A stretch of DNA of 64,000 nucleotides, from assembly GCA_948567375.1 (NCBI GenBank), contig OX419757.1, forward strand, positions 76,136,001 to 76,200,000, read 5' to 3'. This document shows, one piece after another, positions 35,166 through 47,258 of the stretch. How positions within the stretch are numbered: position 1 is the stretch's first letter; every line of letters starts with the position of its first letter. This DNA comes from Lunularia cruciata. Its lineage: Eukaryota > Streptophyta > Marchantiopsida > Lunulariales > Lunulariaceae. The notes beneath the pieces were generated by a model, which saw only the letters and a list, made by a program, of their open reading frames with translations, was not told the DNA's origin and searched no databases. Both the position numbers and the translations under genes were made by a program.

Positions 35166-38100
35166 AAAGAATTTTCTACTTCCTCCCTAATACTTCTTCT
35201 CCTATGGTGGATGTCTCCTTTTATTACCACCTCCCATAAATGCCAATTGGCTCCTTATCCTCAAGTCTAATATAGATTACACTGCTTGACTTTGTCAATG
35301 TACTACTTTTGCATCAATTTCCTACCTTACATTATCCTACTATTTTACTTGCTTGTAGCAATCTTTGCATGTTCTCTTTGCATCCTATTGAGAGGAATCC
35401 CTTAGCCAATCTATCCCATAACAAGAACATCATGCAATTGGACTATACAATACCCATAACATCAAATATTGTTGTGTTGTGGTTTGCTTAGTCCATGAAT
35501 AAGTAAACTTGTGTGGTTCATCTCCACAGAGATGGAGTAAATTGTATGACAGATCCCATGTTTGAGCTGTATGTTGAGCTGATGTATATAGGTGGTGGAC
35601 GGTTGAGAGAAAGGTGTGTGTTTTAGTTTTAGGAGTCTTGAGTGAGAGAAAGACGTTGAGAATGAGAGTTTTTGCAAAACATGGATGCCAAGGCATAGGA
35701 GGAAGCAATTGAGCAGGATATGTCATATGCTCCTAATCTGCCACTTCCAAATCCTTTGCTCATCAGACTTCAAATTCTACACTGTGACAACTTACAGGAC
35801 CAGTTGGTGGTATATTTTGGGGCGGTATTCATGGAGTCAAAGATGGAAAACCAAAATCCTATTGTCCTTGTAGTGCTTACTTAAAATCAAGTCTAGGATT
35901 TAATAATTTATGTGATCTTATAGGAGAGAAAAGATTTAAATTTGTTCATAAGCTTCAAGATGAAGTTGTGTGGTTCATTTGTCAAAAATTGAAAAGGCTA
36001 AATGAAAAATTTGCAAGAGTTTGGATCCCAATAGGAGAAGCTTGGACTTCATGAAGGCATTTGAGGAGAGGACACCATGATTGGAGAGAAGAGCTGACAA
36101 GGTACAATAGAAAGATAAAAGCCAAGGGAATTGAGCAGATTTTGAGTGGATTAGGGTTAATTGAAGTAGGGGGTCAAATTCTCACTTAGATGAGCAAACA
36201 AGAGAATTTTCACAGTTATGTCATACATCTTCATGATCTATTGCTAGGATTAGTGAGTTGATAAAGTGTTTCATTGTATTGAGCTCAATATATTGCATTT
36301 TTTAGTCAATATCAAATCAGATCTGATCATTTGAAGTTGGAGCGCTAGAAATCAAATTGTTGAGAAGAAGATTATGATCAGGTTTGGGGTTTTCATTGCT
36401 GCTCAAGTTGTGATTCAAAATGAGCTATGAAAATTTCCAGCCTTGTTGGTGGTTAGGTCTAGCCCCTTTGTAAAAATGTTTCATGTAAATTTCTCAATTA
36501 GAGAATTTAGGATCATAGATCAAGCATACTTGGGTCTGTAGATCTCGCAAGTTAGCCCAACTCAGGAACTGATCCATGTCTGGGAATTGGGATTAGATTG
36601 AGCCATAAAACTTTGCAAGGGTTAAACAAGAGTAAAAATAGCTATTGTGAAAAATTTAGCTGGCTCAAGATTCATAGAGTGTGAGAATTGATACTATAAG
36701 TTAGACTAAAAATATTGTTAAAAGCTGAATAAGAGCATTTCTATCTTCAATCACTACTAAATGCCAGCTCTTTGAGTTTTGTCACTATGATTGAATATTT
36801 TAGGTTAGTGGAGTAGCTTTGAGGACTATATGTATTTTTGATCTAGAAATATAGTGGTAGTTGCCATGACTCAAGAGCAAACCTTCATGGATTTCAAAAT
36901 TTGGTCTAAAACCTATGAAAAGCTAGTCAAATTGGAGACCTTGTCAAGGGAGCTGTAGTAGTAAGATTGTGGTTTTATTTCATATCATTTATTTTGTAAG
37001 CTTATCTTAGAAGGTTTATATTGAATTTTATAACACTTGAATCCAAGTCATAAAGAAAAGTTATGTTCATATGAGTTGCACACAATTTTCCCAATCAAAA
37101 AGACATAGAATTACCCCACTTAGATTAATGAGTGATTGATATCTAGAGTACACATTAGAGGAAACTTGGAGTAAATTTTTTTTGAAGGTTGGAGTACAAC
37201 TTCAAAGAAACTTGGATTACATATTCAAATAAGGCTTGAGGATAAGGTAGGAGGCTCTGAAGCTAATGTTTGGTAAAAGCATAGAGAGTTGTTGAATTCT
37301 TGTGGTTAGATCCTCTTGATGCTTACATGCTTGTTTGTATGACCAATTGGCTTGGATAGGTGTAGGGGCATTGTGCTTAGGTTCTTTCTTTCTAGGAGTG
37401 CTATGTATTTCTCCTAAGTAGTGCTAGAAGTGATGACCAATAGACCAAGAATGTGTGTTTTATGATGATAGGTTAGCTTGCTTGTTACTCCCCTACATGG
37501 TAGAAGGATTCTTAGAAAAAAGAGTGGAGGGTTCTACTAGTTGGGTACCTCATGTACTCAAACTAGTAAGGATAGATTTACATACAACCTCTTATCCATA
37601 AGCTCTATCGCTAGGCATTTTGTTTGTTTTCAAAGAGAGAAAGGCAAAGGACAACAACATCCTATTGTGACTTGCATTGTATTGGTAGTCCTACACCTCA
37701 ATTCCCATAATAGTTCCTTGGTTGTAGCCAAAATGGCCTAGAGTAGCTTCTTTGCCTGGATGACACAACACTTTTCTAAGGGCTTGCCCAAAGGGCAATC
37801 CTTTCAACAACTATTTCTTCTTTTTAACCTCATTTTCATAAGAGAAGATGTGTGTTCTGATTTAGTGGTAAGTGCTCATGCAATCTCTTTCTTGATAATC
37901 CTTGAAGATGGTATTCTGCACTTTGATGAATAATTCCATGTGGAGCAACTCCAAGGTCCTTCCTAAACAACAACCCTACATGTTGGCTTGTTATAAAAGT
38001 TACAAGAAGGTAACATTATTGATTTCATCTTAGAAGTGGTTGATTGCATTACCTTCCTTGATATCACTATGATCCAAGTGGTGATATAACTAAGCAAGGG

Positions 38101-39109
38101 TTGTCCAATACCTGGCTGATCAAAAACTACATGGTCTTTGAGCTGCATATCACTCCTCCCAACAAGTTTCCAACATATCCATCATTACCTATACATTGAC
38201 GGGGCGGGCTTGTACCTCTGGCTAGCAAAGTGGCTTCTTCCATTTAGAGAAGTATCAGATCCCATAAGCATGGAATAAGGAGTCCAATAGATTCCATGTC
38301 TGTAGCATTAGTTATAGGAGGCATGAGTCCTTGGGTACTAAGGGACAACATGCATAGCAAGCTATTGGTTGGCACCATTAGCCTTGCATGGTTTTTGAAG
38401 TGAATAATTGTATGAGGAATTGTATTAGTTTTGAGTATATAATAGAAATCCTCATGTATAGCTGTAGGAATAACTGGACTTCTTACTTGTATCTCCCAAC
38501 CCAAGTGGTAAGGTATAAGCAATCCTTTTACTTTTGGCTTCTTGGACTTTAGTATATATGAGATAGATTTAGGACCATCATGATCACTAGAGTCTTCCTC
38601 TTCATCATGGAGATCTGTGTCCTACTTCTTATCAAAACACTTGATTATACAGGTGCTCAAGACATTATAGGATAGGGAGTACTTGAGAGGCTACATTCTT
38701 GAGTGTTGCACTCACTTCTCCAAGAATATTAAAGGAACATCGAGTGGGAAAAAATTGGTTTGGGTACTCTATTCCAATTGCTCAAATGTGGTCCTTAGTT
38801 CTTGGACTTTAGTGCTGATTGGTATTATTTGAGACTTGTGATTTGTAGTAATTGTTGCATTACAAGCAGCCTACAATTTGAAGTCTTGGGATGTTGGTAA
38901 TTTCAGCATCAATCACCAAGGTTGTCTTGACATATTCTTGTCCAAAACATAAGTTGGGTTTCAATGCTAGACCGTTCACCAACTTCAAAAAATCCACTAA
39001 GTACCTTGTTGTGCATATACATATTGCTACATAACATACACCACTATCAACAACATACACTATAGAAGCACAACTCACACATAAGTCATATATGAACCCC
39101 ATCTTTCAC
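35166..39109. other. Unassigned stretch
   Basis: About 3.9 kb with no recognised gene. Short frames exist on both strands (for example minus 38244-38522, with EDFYYILKTNTIPHTIIHF) but with no family resemblance I can name. An 80-bp unit at 39025-39105 repeats at 39500-39580. The rest is AT-rich and featureless by eye. Confidence 0.45.
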
Positions 39110-39600
39110 TTAACAATCTGCCAACAATTGTGCATTGATTACAATCAAGCCACACCCATTCTAGCTAAGAGACTCTAGGAGACGTTCACTAGTCTTTGTC
39201 CACCATAGCTAGAACTTGAAGACTCAATATCCAAGAAGTAAGCTCTCTAAAGTTGCACTCTGAAGGTATACTAGTTTGCTTGACCTAGGTCTCTAGCCCT
39301 AATGGCACCACTGATAGTATGTATGATGGAGTGAGCAATGCAAGTGATGGTGGGTCCAACCATGTGATAAGTAGATCTAACATAAAACCAAACTGCCAAC
39401 AAGTAGTCCATGAGTAACTACAAAAATACCTACCACTCCAATGTTTGAGTAACCTAGATTTAGCACTACAAATATTCTGACAATTGTCATGTGTATATGC
39501 ATCACTACATAACATACATTGTTGTAAACATCATATACTATAGAAGCACAACTCACACATAATTCATACATGAACTCTATAGTGCCACAATTGCTTCCCT
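39110..39600 (-). mobile_element. Family F 3' LTR region
   Basis: The part at about 39190-39483 aligns with 59497-59800, which lies on the 5' side of an F gag. A sequence found both after pol and before gag is what an LTR would be. Shared blocks include CTTTGTCCACCATAGC, CAAGTGATGGT..G, CCATGTGAT and ACTCCAA(T/C)(G/A)TTTGAG. The exact ends are not defined. The repeated 80-bp unit at 39025 and 39500 suggests an internal duplication. Confidence 0.55.
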
Positions 39601-39764
39601 AGCTGTTTGTTAGGTCCTTTTAACTCCTGATAGTCATCTACTCCAAGTATGTGGTATACCTTATGTTGGGCAAAGATGAAGAGACCGGGTGCTATTGAGC
39701 CTCATTGTTAATTGCATGTTTGCAATCTACATCACATAAAGGGTGAACTAGCTATATGTCAAGT

Positions 39765-39899
39765 ACATCTAGGATATAACCACTATCCTTGAGGAACCAT
39801 CATGAGGGGAGGAGTCAAACATGCCATATGTCATCCTCTTGAATAGCTATCACATACCAACATAGTAACAATTTGATTAGAGGAGCCACATAACATACA
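39765..39899 (-). pseudogene. Degenerate PHD finger at the end of family F pol
   Basis: In one minus-strand frame of 45 codons the sequence reads CMLCG, then TMLVCDSYSRG-stop-HMACLTPPL, then a stop, W and YPRC. This has the order and spacing of a PHD finger (Cys4-His-Cys3, with a late Trp two residues before the last CxxC). Two Cys have become Tyr (CDxC to CDSY, CPRC to YPRC) and two TGA/TAG stops interrupt it. It follows the integrase C-terminal region (VLEGRDGGFWKDHV, about 39990-40030). PHD fingers read histone H3 tails, so a targeting role like that of chromodomains is plausible (inference). Confidence 0.65.
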
Positions 39900-41150
39900 T
39901 TGCAAGCTTGCACATACAAGTGCCAAGCTTGGATCCATAATGCCATCAATTTTTGGAGGTGGCATGGAACCCACTTGCACACATGATCCTTCCAAAAACC
40001 ACCATCACGTCCTTCCAACACAAGGATTCCAAAAAGCAAAACCTTGTGCATTCTCAAGATAGTGTGGCTTGTAGTTACATCAAGTGTCATCAATGTTGTT
40101 TGTTTTGTATATACATAATCATATGGATGAAATCAATGGATTGAGGGTCTATAACCTCCTCCTTGAATGGTATTATAACATAAGGTATCCCTATGTTGAG
40201 CATTCACTAAGTTCTCAAAGACCATCGGCATCACTCTCTAAAAGATATTTACCGATTGAGAACATGCACTCATCATATGTTGGGATCATCCAAGTCCAAA
40301 TCGGCTGAATCAATAGCCCATGGCCAACCAAGGTAATTGGAGATCCCAATCTCCTAGGTGGCATCTTTGCAAACCATACTTTATGCAACCATCTCCTCAC
40401 CACCTGAACCACTTTCTTTGCTAAGCCATCTGCCTCAAGGTGATATTAAGAGGTAATACAATGATCAATCAAGTCTTTGTCACACAAGATCTGAAACTCC
40501 TCCAAGAACTTTGTACCATGATCAATAAAACCTCAATTAGTGCACTTAAATGACTACAAACCCAATCCAAGAATGAGTTAGCCGTCCCTTCACTAGACTT
40601 GTTAGGAAGTGTCACCAACTCAATCCACTTGGAGTAGTGCTCCTCCAAACCAAAACATACCAATGATGTCTCATAGTCAATGATAAAGGTCCAACAATGT
40701 CCAAACTCCAATGGTAATCCAATCCCATGATAGGTAATGGGTGTAACTATGGCATAAGAGCATTAAATAATACTTTAACTTGGTCATAAACCACACATTT
40801 GGTAGCAAACTACTATACATCAATATGTATGGGTTACTCCAAAATGTCCTAACTCCTCATGAGCATGACACACCAATTATGGTCTTTGAGATAGAAGTGG
40901 TACTACTCTTACTCTACCATCCTCCCATACACAAAGAAGATGTGTGCCCTCCAATCTAAACCACTTAGCTAGTTGAAGAACACGGTCTCTCTCCTTGGCA
41001 CCAATTGTGCTACCTACAACACCAGTGCAAAGATAATCCATCATTAAGAAATCATCATGAATATCTTGCTGAACTATACCATTATCTCTACCTTTTGAAT
41101 TTATGACCTCAATAACCCTTCCTATATGCACTGAGAGAGATACTACTAAA
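39900..41150 (-). pseudogene. Family F integrase
   Basis: Minus-strand integrase remnant. The linker from RNase H reads GAKERDRVLQLAKWFRLEG and WEDGRVRVVP (40920-41050). The zinc-binding HHCC region reads CHAHEELGHFGV (about 40850). The core has WSLDIVGPL (first catalytic Asp, about 40700), HYSKWIELVTLPNKSSEGTA (40580-40645) and DHGTKFLEEFQ (second Asp, about 40500). RQMA..QRKWF (about 40430) is the remnant of the HPQADGLAER motif and would carry the Glu; WDLQLPWLAMGY follows (about 40330). Frameshifts at about 40540 and 40470 and several stops disable it. Confidence 0.82.
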
Positions 41151-41376
41151 CCTCAAAAAATAAATATAAAAAGGTAGATGCATGCCAACTTAGCACCATC
41201 TCATTTGTCCCACCATGCCAATGTGATCCAATTTGGTCCTTTTGGTTGGGACATGGGTTTCTACACAATCCATCTGCATCACAATTCACCACTTTAGGTT
41301 TGTGAATAACCATGAAATTATACTCTTGTAAAATTAGAGCACATCTTGCAAGCTTCCTTAAAAACTTGTCGGTGAA
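41151..41376 (-). pseudogene. Family F RNase H C-terminal end
   Basis: The minus strand reads FLRKLARCALILQEYNF, then HKPKVVNCDADGLCRNPCP, the usual end of gypsy RNase H (LARWALxLQEYDF, VVNxDALSR). It stops at 41376, where family A sequence (A2) begins without an LTR. The junction is therefore a rearrangement and not a simple insertion. Confidence 0.8.
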
Positions 41377-42125
41377 GTGTTGGTGGTGTTAGTCACAAGA
41401 ACTGTGACTCTATGGTTTGATGGCCCAATCTTCAAGTACCTTTTGTTCCATCAATCAGTTGTGCATGTTGCTCGTGACCATGGCCTTCCAAGAAGTAACT
41501 CATGGTTTGAATCCTTCAAGACTTGGAAAGTCATGAGATTTTGAACCCCCATAATTGAAACTACCACTTTATCCATCAACCCTATTGGTCAAACTTTTTG
41601 TTTGTTTGCCATGCTCACCACAAATGTTGAAGGTCTTGAGGGTATCATACCCAACTTCTTCATCACTGCTGATCCTCCATCAACCAATGCATCCTTGATG
41701 TTGTGACCATTCACTCTCACATCAATCTTGGATGCATATTCACAAGCCTTGCATGGTGTTGGCTTGGCATCCACTACCCCCATTGATATTGGAACTTTTG
41801 CCTTTTTCTTCTTCTTGATAGGAGTATCCTTGCTTGGAGTAAATCCTTGAGAAGAGTGCACATCCTCTGCAAAATGAGCTCTCTTCTTCTCTTGTGCCAA
41901 AAGCTCCAAATTAAGACTCTTGGAGTTTGAGCACTCTCCCTTCTCATACTTGCTCTCAACCACATCTATGGATGCTATCTCCTTACCTTTGTTTGGATTA
42001 GGAGCCACTTGGGTTTCACTACCTTCCTTTTTCCCTCTATTGGCTCTATCATAATCCCTTCCTCCATGGTAAGTGGAATTTGGGCAATTCTTTTGATATG
42101 GCCTCTTCCTCCACAACCAAAACAA
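41377..42125 (-). pseudogene. Family A (A2) protease and linker
   Basis: A second copy of family A. It keeps LGRPW at about 41480-41500, intact where A1 lost a base. The retropepsin reads NIKDALVDGGSA followed by MKKLGMIPSRP. About 12 residues between VDGGSA and MKKLG and a larger block upstream are missing relative to A1 (1380-1625 has no counterpart). RT and everything after it are lost at the junction with family F at 41376. The zinc knuckle CFGCGGRGH (about 42095-42130) is split from its last Cys by a frameshift. Confidence 0.8.
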
Positions 42126-42965
42126 TTTTTATAATCAAAATTATTGACTGGTTGGCCTCCTCTATATGGATAGTTCCCATAACTCCTAGGCCCTCTCCTT
42201 ACATTCTGATCCACCTCTCTCTTCTCCCATAGTTGCACCACATTGATCTTGAGATCCGCAAGTTGTTCTATGATGGTTTGAAGTGGATCCTTTGGTGGAG
42301 GTGCAAGAATTGGAGCAAATACTACTTGTGGTGCAACCCTTGCCACCAAAGTATCAGAAGTTCCACCATACTTGTAACTTGAGGAGGATGAACAACCTCC
42401 TTCACCACCAAGTCACTCTCATCCCTTTCCAAACTCTCCTCCCTACGAATTACAATCTTGATAGCTTCAACCTTGGAAGAAGGTTTCTCATATCTCACCT
42501 TGCTTCTAATTTGTGGTCTCAACCCTCCCACAAAATTCTTGGTGAGCTGGCCCCTATGCCAATCATAGTAGTCTCCACATCATCCCCAACCTTCCTCAAC
42601 ACTAGGCAAAAACTGGACTTTAACTTTTCCACTCTTTCCACATAGACTCTCACTTTCTCTCCATCTCCTTGTTTGAGAAAGGTAACCTCACTCATCAATC
42701 TATCATAATTCTCATCAGGAAGAAAATTCTCAATGAGTGCTAAAGTCAAAATCTCCCAAGACTCCTCTTCCCCAGCTCCCCTCTCTCTCTTTTGGTATTC
42801 TGACTCATACCATGTAAGTGCTGCATCCTCAAAGAAATCTGGTAATAATGAGACCCACTCATTCTTCCTCCTCTCATTGTTTCCTATGCAAACTCTCTTG
42901 AAGTCTCTCAAAAATACCTCCACATCTTCTCTATCCTTGCCAAAGAAAACCGGAAGTTTCCCCAT
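42126..42965 (-). pseudogene. Family A (A2) Gag
   Basis: MGKLPVFFGKDREDVEVFL through LTWYESEYQKRERG to GDDVETTMIGIGA, closely matching A1 Gag. A two-base loss near 42545 shifts the frame before the GGLRPQIRSKVRYEKP segment (42322-42531). It continues to the linker with IAPPPKDPLQ-type residues and the knuckle. Capsid function is inferred from the family; this copy is broken. Confidence 0.82.
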
Positions 42966-43198
42966 CTTAACCTCTCACTATCTTTCTTTCTCTCAATTTG
43001 TTTTTCTCTTTTCTTTTCTCTCACTCTATAACTAATAGAGTATGTACATGACTAACACCCTTTGAGAATAATCCACCCTAAGGAACACAAAAGGCTCAGG
43101 TTGCTCTATGATTTCTATAGTAACATCAAATCCTAGAGTGCATATTAATTGAACCCTCATGGATAGTTTATCCATAAGTTGAATGATTATCTCCATCT

Positions 43199-43786
43199 CT
43201 AATCTTGAGAACTAGGTGATGAAGGTGGTCGTATTCCTGTTGCAGTACTAAGACTCTCTCCAAGATCCTTCACCAAAGTCTCCAAAAGTGATTTTACTCC
43301 ACTACATTCATGTCCTTTTAGAAGTCGTTGAACTCCACAAACCTCACACAACTCCTTGGTCTTAGATCTTCTTGCTCCCAATCTTGGTGAAGAGGGTCCA
43401 ACATGCAAACCCAAGTCAAGTAAGCCTCCCCTTTCCCTAAATCTAGTTCTCTCAAAGGTCAATAGATATGAACTTGCCTTATGTCCCTTCTCTCCACATA
43501 GAAAGCACTTAGATTCACTCTTTCCTCCAAGTGGTGTAGGTTTTTGGATCCTCTCAACACTCTCTTCAAATTCTATTGTAAACTCTCTTTTCCTCAAATC
43601 CACCGCTACAATTACGTCAAACCCTTTGGGAACCTTGCATAGTTGCAATTTCCACTCTTGATGACCCTCCATGTTCCCAAGATGAATGTAAACACTCAAA
43701 CATGCTTTTTGTATCTCTCTAATTTTTGTGTTAGCAGGTGGGACATAACGTATTGAATTTTCTTCAAAAGTTTCAGAATAATCCAC
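43199..43786 (-). CDS. Family A (A2) extra ORF upstream of gag
   Basis: An uninterrupted 195-codon frame starting MDYSETFEENSIRYVPP, longer at the N-terminus than the A1 frame because the leader block is deleted here. The shared core has MEGHQEWKLQLCKVPKGFD, EFEESVERIQKPTPLGGK, the knuckle CFLCGEKGHKASSY (last Cys now Tyr) and CEVCGVQRLLKGHEC. The closing segment is LLETLVKDLGESLSTATG. That two decayed elements both keep this frame open is notable. Function unknown; zinc-dependent nucleic-acid binding is the likely theme. Confidence 0.6.
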   Translation of the reverse strand: MDYSETFEENSIRYVPPANTKIREIQKACLSVYIHLGNMEGHQEWKLQLCKVPKGFDVIVAVDLRKREFTIEFEESVERIQKPTPLGGKSESKCFLCGEKGHKASSYLLTFERTRFRERGGLLDLGLHVGPSSPRLGARRSKTKELCEVCGVQRLLKGHECSGVKSLLETLVKDLGESLSTATGIRPPSSPSSQD

Positions 43787-44144
43787 TAAAGAAATGGCAG
43801 ACTTTGTACAATTTTCTAGAGAGCATGCAGTTGCAGGAGTAGTTTACCCTATCAACTTTCAAAACTTCTAGCCCAATGCGCATAATAGCTCTCACAATAA
43901 TTCCAAGTGTGCTAACTGAAGGACAACCCAAGCTATCATGTGTAGAAGTTTCAAGTTCAGATCTCAAACTTGAGATTTTGCCCAAAATCACCTTAATCTC
44001 CAAAATCTGCAATCCATCTCACACAATCTCTCCAATTCCTCTCATGTGTACAAGATGTACAAAATCACTTCAAAGACATCATAATGAACTTCTGGATATA
44101 CAAACAAATCTTGGTTCTCTAACATAAGTTCAACCCTCTCCTCT
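43787..44144 (-). other. Family A (A2) leader, cut by the B3 LTR
   Basis: Aligns with the A1 leader up to CATAAGTTCAACC and ends at 44144 where the B3 LTR starts. The rest of the A2 leader, PBS and LTR are not found on the far side of the B elements. Confidence 0.7.
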
Positions 44145-44554
44145 TGTGGTGCCCACATTTTTTGTTTTTTTTCAAAATAGAGAAGAAGAAGTGTATAGAG
44201 AAGTCGGATTGCGCCTGTATGGCCAAAGAAGGCAAAGAAAAGAGTCTTCGGGATGAAACCCAAAGTAAAGTGACTTTGGGTCATAAGGCAAAGTACTTGG
44301 AAATGCCCTATCAGCATACAACCCAAAGAAAGGAATCTTTGTATCGGAGGGAGCTCAACCCGAGGCAAAGACAATGTAACAACCTTTCGTTGGAGCAAGA
44401 AATTCAAGAAGGAACCGTTCAAAACCGACGGCCCATATGCGTGAAGTACGATTGATAGTGACAGGCACATGCAAAAGGTGATTTCTTGGTAGAAACTTGA
44501 ATTGAAGAGAGACAAAGAAGCGCGACTCTATAAAAATTGGGCTAATGATGAAGC

Positions 44555-47135
44555 TATGTCGAGCAATTTTCCATTGCCGTTGAGAAGTCATCATGCAGGT
44601 GATCATGGGAAGGGAAATAGAGTTGAAGACGCGCTAGTGTGTAAAGGAGAAGTCGAGAGAGTGAAACCGAGAGACATTGAGAAAGTAGGAGAGATGGGAG
44701 GAGGAAAGAAGAACTCCAAATTCACAATGAGGAATCATGCAATTCGGAGGGTAGACATGATCGCAAGAATCAAAGTTTTGAGCCAACTTCAGATTATGTT
44801 CTTGGCATGGAATTGAAATGTCAGTTTTCCAGGTTTCATGACTGAGATTATCAAGAGTAAGTGTCTTGATGGCCCTAAAGAAGAGGGGAAGAGAGGAAAT
44901 CCGGCTCACTGGATAGAGTTGGATTGGAGATTAGTGCTTGGGAGAGAAGCAGGCGTGGAGCAGGGTGCCACATTCTTGGGTAAGGGAGAAATAGCAGAAG
45001 AGACTCAAGAAGTGAGAGATGCTTTCTCTTTGAAGAGAACAAAGAATGGGTATAAGGTTGAGAGTTACAAGGATGTAGTGAAGAGAGGGATCATGAGTGC
45101 TCTCATGGCGATCCTGAAGCCGGAGAGAACGACTTATGTGATGAAACACCAAGTGGTGTTCTTCCATAAGTTGTTTGCAGGAGAACTAATCAATTGGGCG
45201 AGGTGCTTCCATGGAAGGACAAGACAGATGGTGTGGAATTTGCAGGATAAGTCGCCTCCACACTACATCATGCCGTTTGCAGCACACTTTTACCTCAGAT
45301 TAAATTTGCTCAACTCAGCAAAGCAAAACTGAATGGTGTCTTACTTCCATCCCGACTTGAGAAGAGAAGTCGACGTGGAGGAATAGCAATATATTCTTCA
45401 AATCCGGAGCACAGATGAGTACTACAAGAAGACAAGTAAGAGCGTGGAGATAGAAGCAAGTACTCCAAAGTTGAAGAAGTGGAGTCGGCAAGGAGAAGCC
45501 GAAGACAAGACAAAACCTCGGAAGACCAAGAGAGGAAACCCAAGGAGAGGCATGGTGGTGATCGTGTCAGAAGACAAAGACTCGAAAGGCAAAGCCAAGT
45601 GCAAGTCCAAAGACTTGGAACACGAGGAAGAACCGGAGCTTACACTGCAGAGTGGAGATACGAGTAGCAACAATGATGAAGGTCAAGAAATGACGTCAGT
45701 ACCAATTGCTATCAAAAAAGAAGAAGATGTTTGGGTAGAGCTCAAAGAAGAAGATAATGCAAAGTTGGAGGACGAGATACCTGAGCCCAAGGAGAAGAAG
45801 TCTACGATCCAGAGGGGAGTTCATTCAAGATGCAAGGCAAAGTGTGAAGCGGGTCCGAGTAAGGCAAAGGAAGAAGCAAACACTAGCTCGGGAAGTGAAG
45901 CATCGATTCCGATATGAAGACTGTAGAGGAGAAGGCGAGTATCGGGTGAACAAGAAGTAAGGAAGGAGATTGCTACTCAGGAGGAAGTAGTTGCAAGCAA
46001 TGGAGTGGAGTACATGCGGGAGATCGTGTGTCCATTGCTGGTGAAGTTGGAGCACAAGAAGAAGGAGATGCAGTCAACATGTCTAGAGGGGAAGACTATC
46101 TTGTAGGTATTAGCAAAATTAGAAGAAGAGAACTCGGAGTTGAAGAAGAGTATAACCCGAGGCGAGGAAGAAATGGAAGTACTGCAAGGGGAGGCCGTAG
46201 TGCAGAATCAAGTGATTGAAGACTTGAAGAGAGAAGTGATGTATCAAGAGGAACTTGTTAAGAAGAGTGACATAGCAAAGGAAAGACAAGTAGCAGAGTA
46301 TGAAATCTTGAAGCAACAGTTTGCTGATTCAAGATTAGAAATTATCCATGCTATGGCAAGGGTAGTAGCAAAGGAACAAGAACTCGATAGAGTGATGGAG
46401 AGTGTAGAAGAGAAAAAGCAGCTCTGGCAAAGGGAGTTGGCAGTAAGATATAGGGAAGAAGAGAGATTACGAGAGTAACTTTGTAATCAAGAGGAGAAGA
46501 TTGAGCAGAAGGAGAAGGAGAAAGAAACGGTGAAAGCTGAGTTTGAGGCGGAATTGGCGATGTACAAGGAAGATTGGCTTGCAGATCGGGAATGTGAATG
46601 GAAGATGAGATTGGAGCCATTGAAGGAGATTGTCCTCAGAATGAACGCAATGCTAAGTACAGAGGCCGATATTCGGATTGAAGAGACGAGGCTGCACGAG
46701 TTGAAGTTGTTGGTATAGGAGACAAGGAGGAGACATGCAAAAGACACTGATTTGAATGCACTGTTGATAAGTCTCAGGACTCGTGTGGATAGGAATATAT
46801 TAGAAGTAGAAGATAATATCGCAATTAGATTAGACTTAGTGAAATTGGAGATAGATAAACTTTGGAAAGATGTTAGAGCCAAACCTGAAGTAGATGAAGT
46901 AGGAGTACAGATATCTTTGGAGTTACCAAAGGAGACATTAGAGAAGAGTGGGTCGGGAGATAAGGAGTTAGATAGATTACCCACTAGTGCAATGTTGGAT
47001 CAGGAAAGAGACTTGTTGGATCTGGTAGCAGAAGTAGGAAATATGAAACCAAAGGATAAAGCAATAGGAAGTAAGGTTACTTCGGGTTTGGGTTTGAAAG
47101 CCGAGGAAGAAGTAGACATTGGATCGGATCAGTAG
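44555..47135 (+). pseudogene. Family B LTR-encoded coiled-coil protein (B3 copy)
   Basis: The best plus-strand example of the U3 protein, about 860 codons from MSSNFPLPLRSHH to LKAEEEVDIGSDQ. N-terminal part: KNSKFTMRNHAIRRVDMIARIKVL, a TGA in place of the second Trp of LAWNW, VSFPGFMTEI, then KRTKNGYKVESYKD, QVVFFHKLFAGELINWARCF and PPHYIMPFAAHFYLRLNLL (open 44838-45332). Linker: EEEPELTLQSGDTSS. Coil: 46140-46478 and 46530-47135. Three or four frame changes and about four stops interrupt it. It lies before the TATTTAAG box, so from this LTR's own promoter it would be outside the transcript. From the 3' LTR it would sit at the 3' end of genomic RNA (inference). Confidence 0.72.
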
Positions 47136-47250
47136 CCGATTTGAGATTTGAATAGGCAAATAGGAAGAGGTGCATTGTCATTTTGGATCTGCAGGTTTGT
47201 AGAGTCATTAGGAAGAGGTGCATTAGGAAGATAACTGTCGTTTGTTTCAC

Positions 47251-47258
47251 TATTTAAG
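47251..47258 (+). promoter_or_regulatory. TATA-like box of the B3 LTR
   Basis: TATTTAAG, 677 bp from the LTR end. The same box is at 55153-55160 (B4, 674 bp), 30064-30071 (B2, 675 bp), 61287-61294 (B5, 678 bp) and, as CTTAAGTA, 16113-16120 (B1, 677 bp). The fixed distance supports it as the retrotransposon promoter. Confidence 0.65.

Noticed and set aside
35430-35726. A 98-codon minus-strand frame as a possible host exon
   Set aside because: No domain, no clear splice context, low-complexity Thr/His-rich translation; it cannot be supported.
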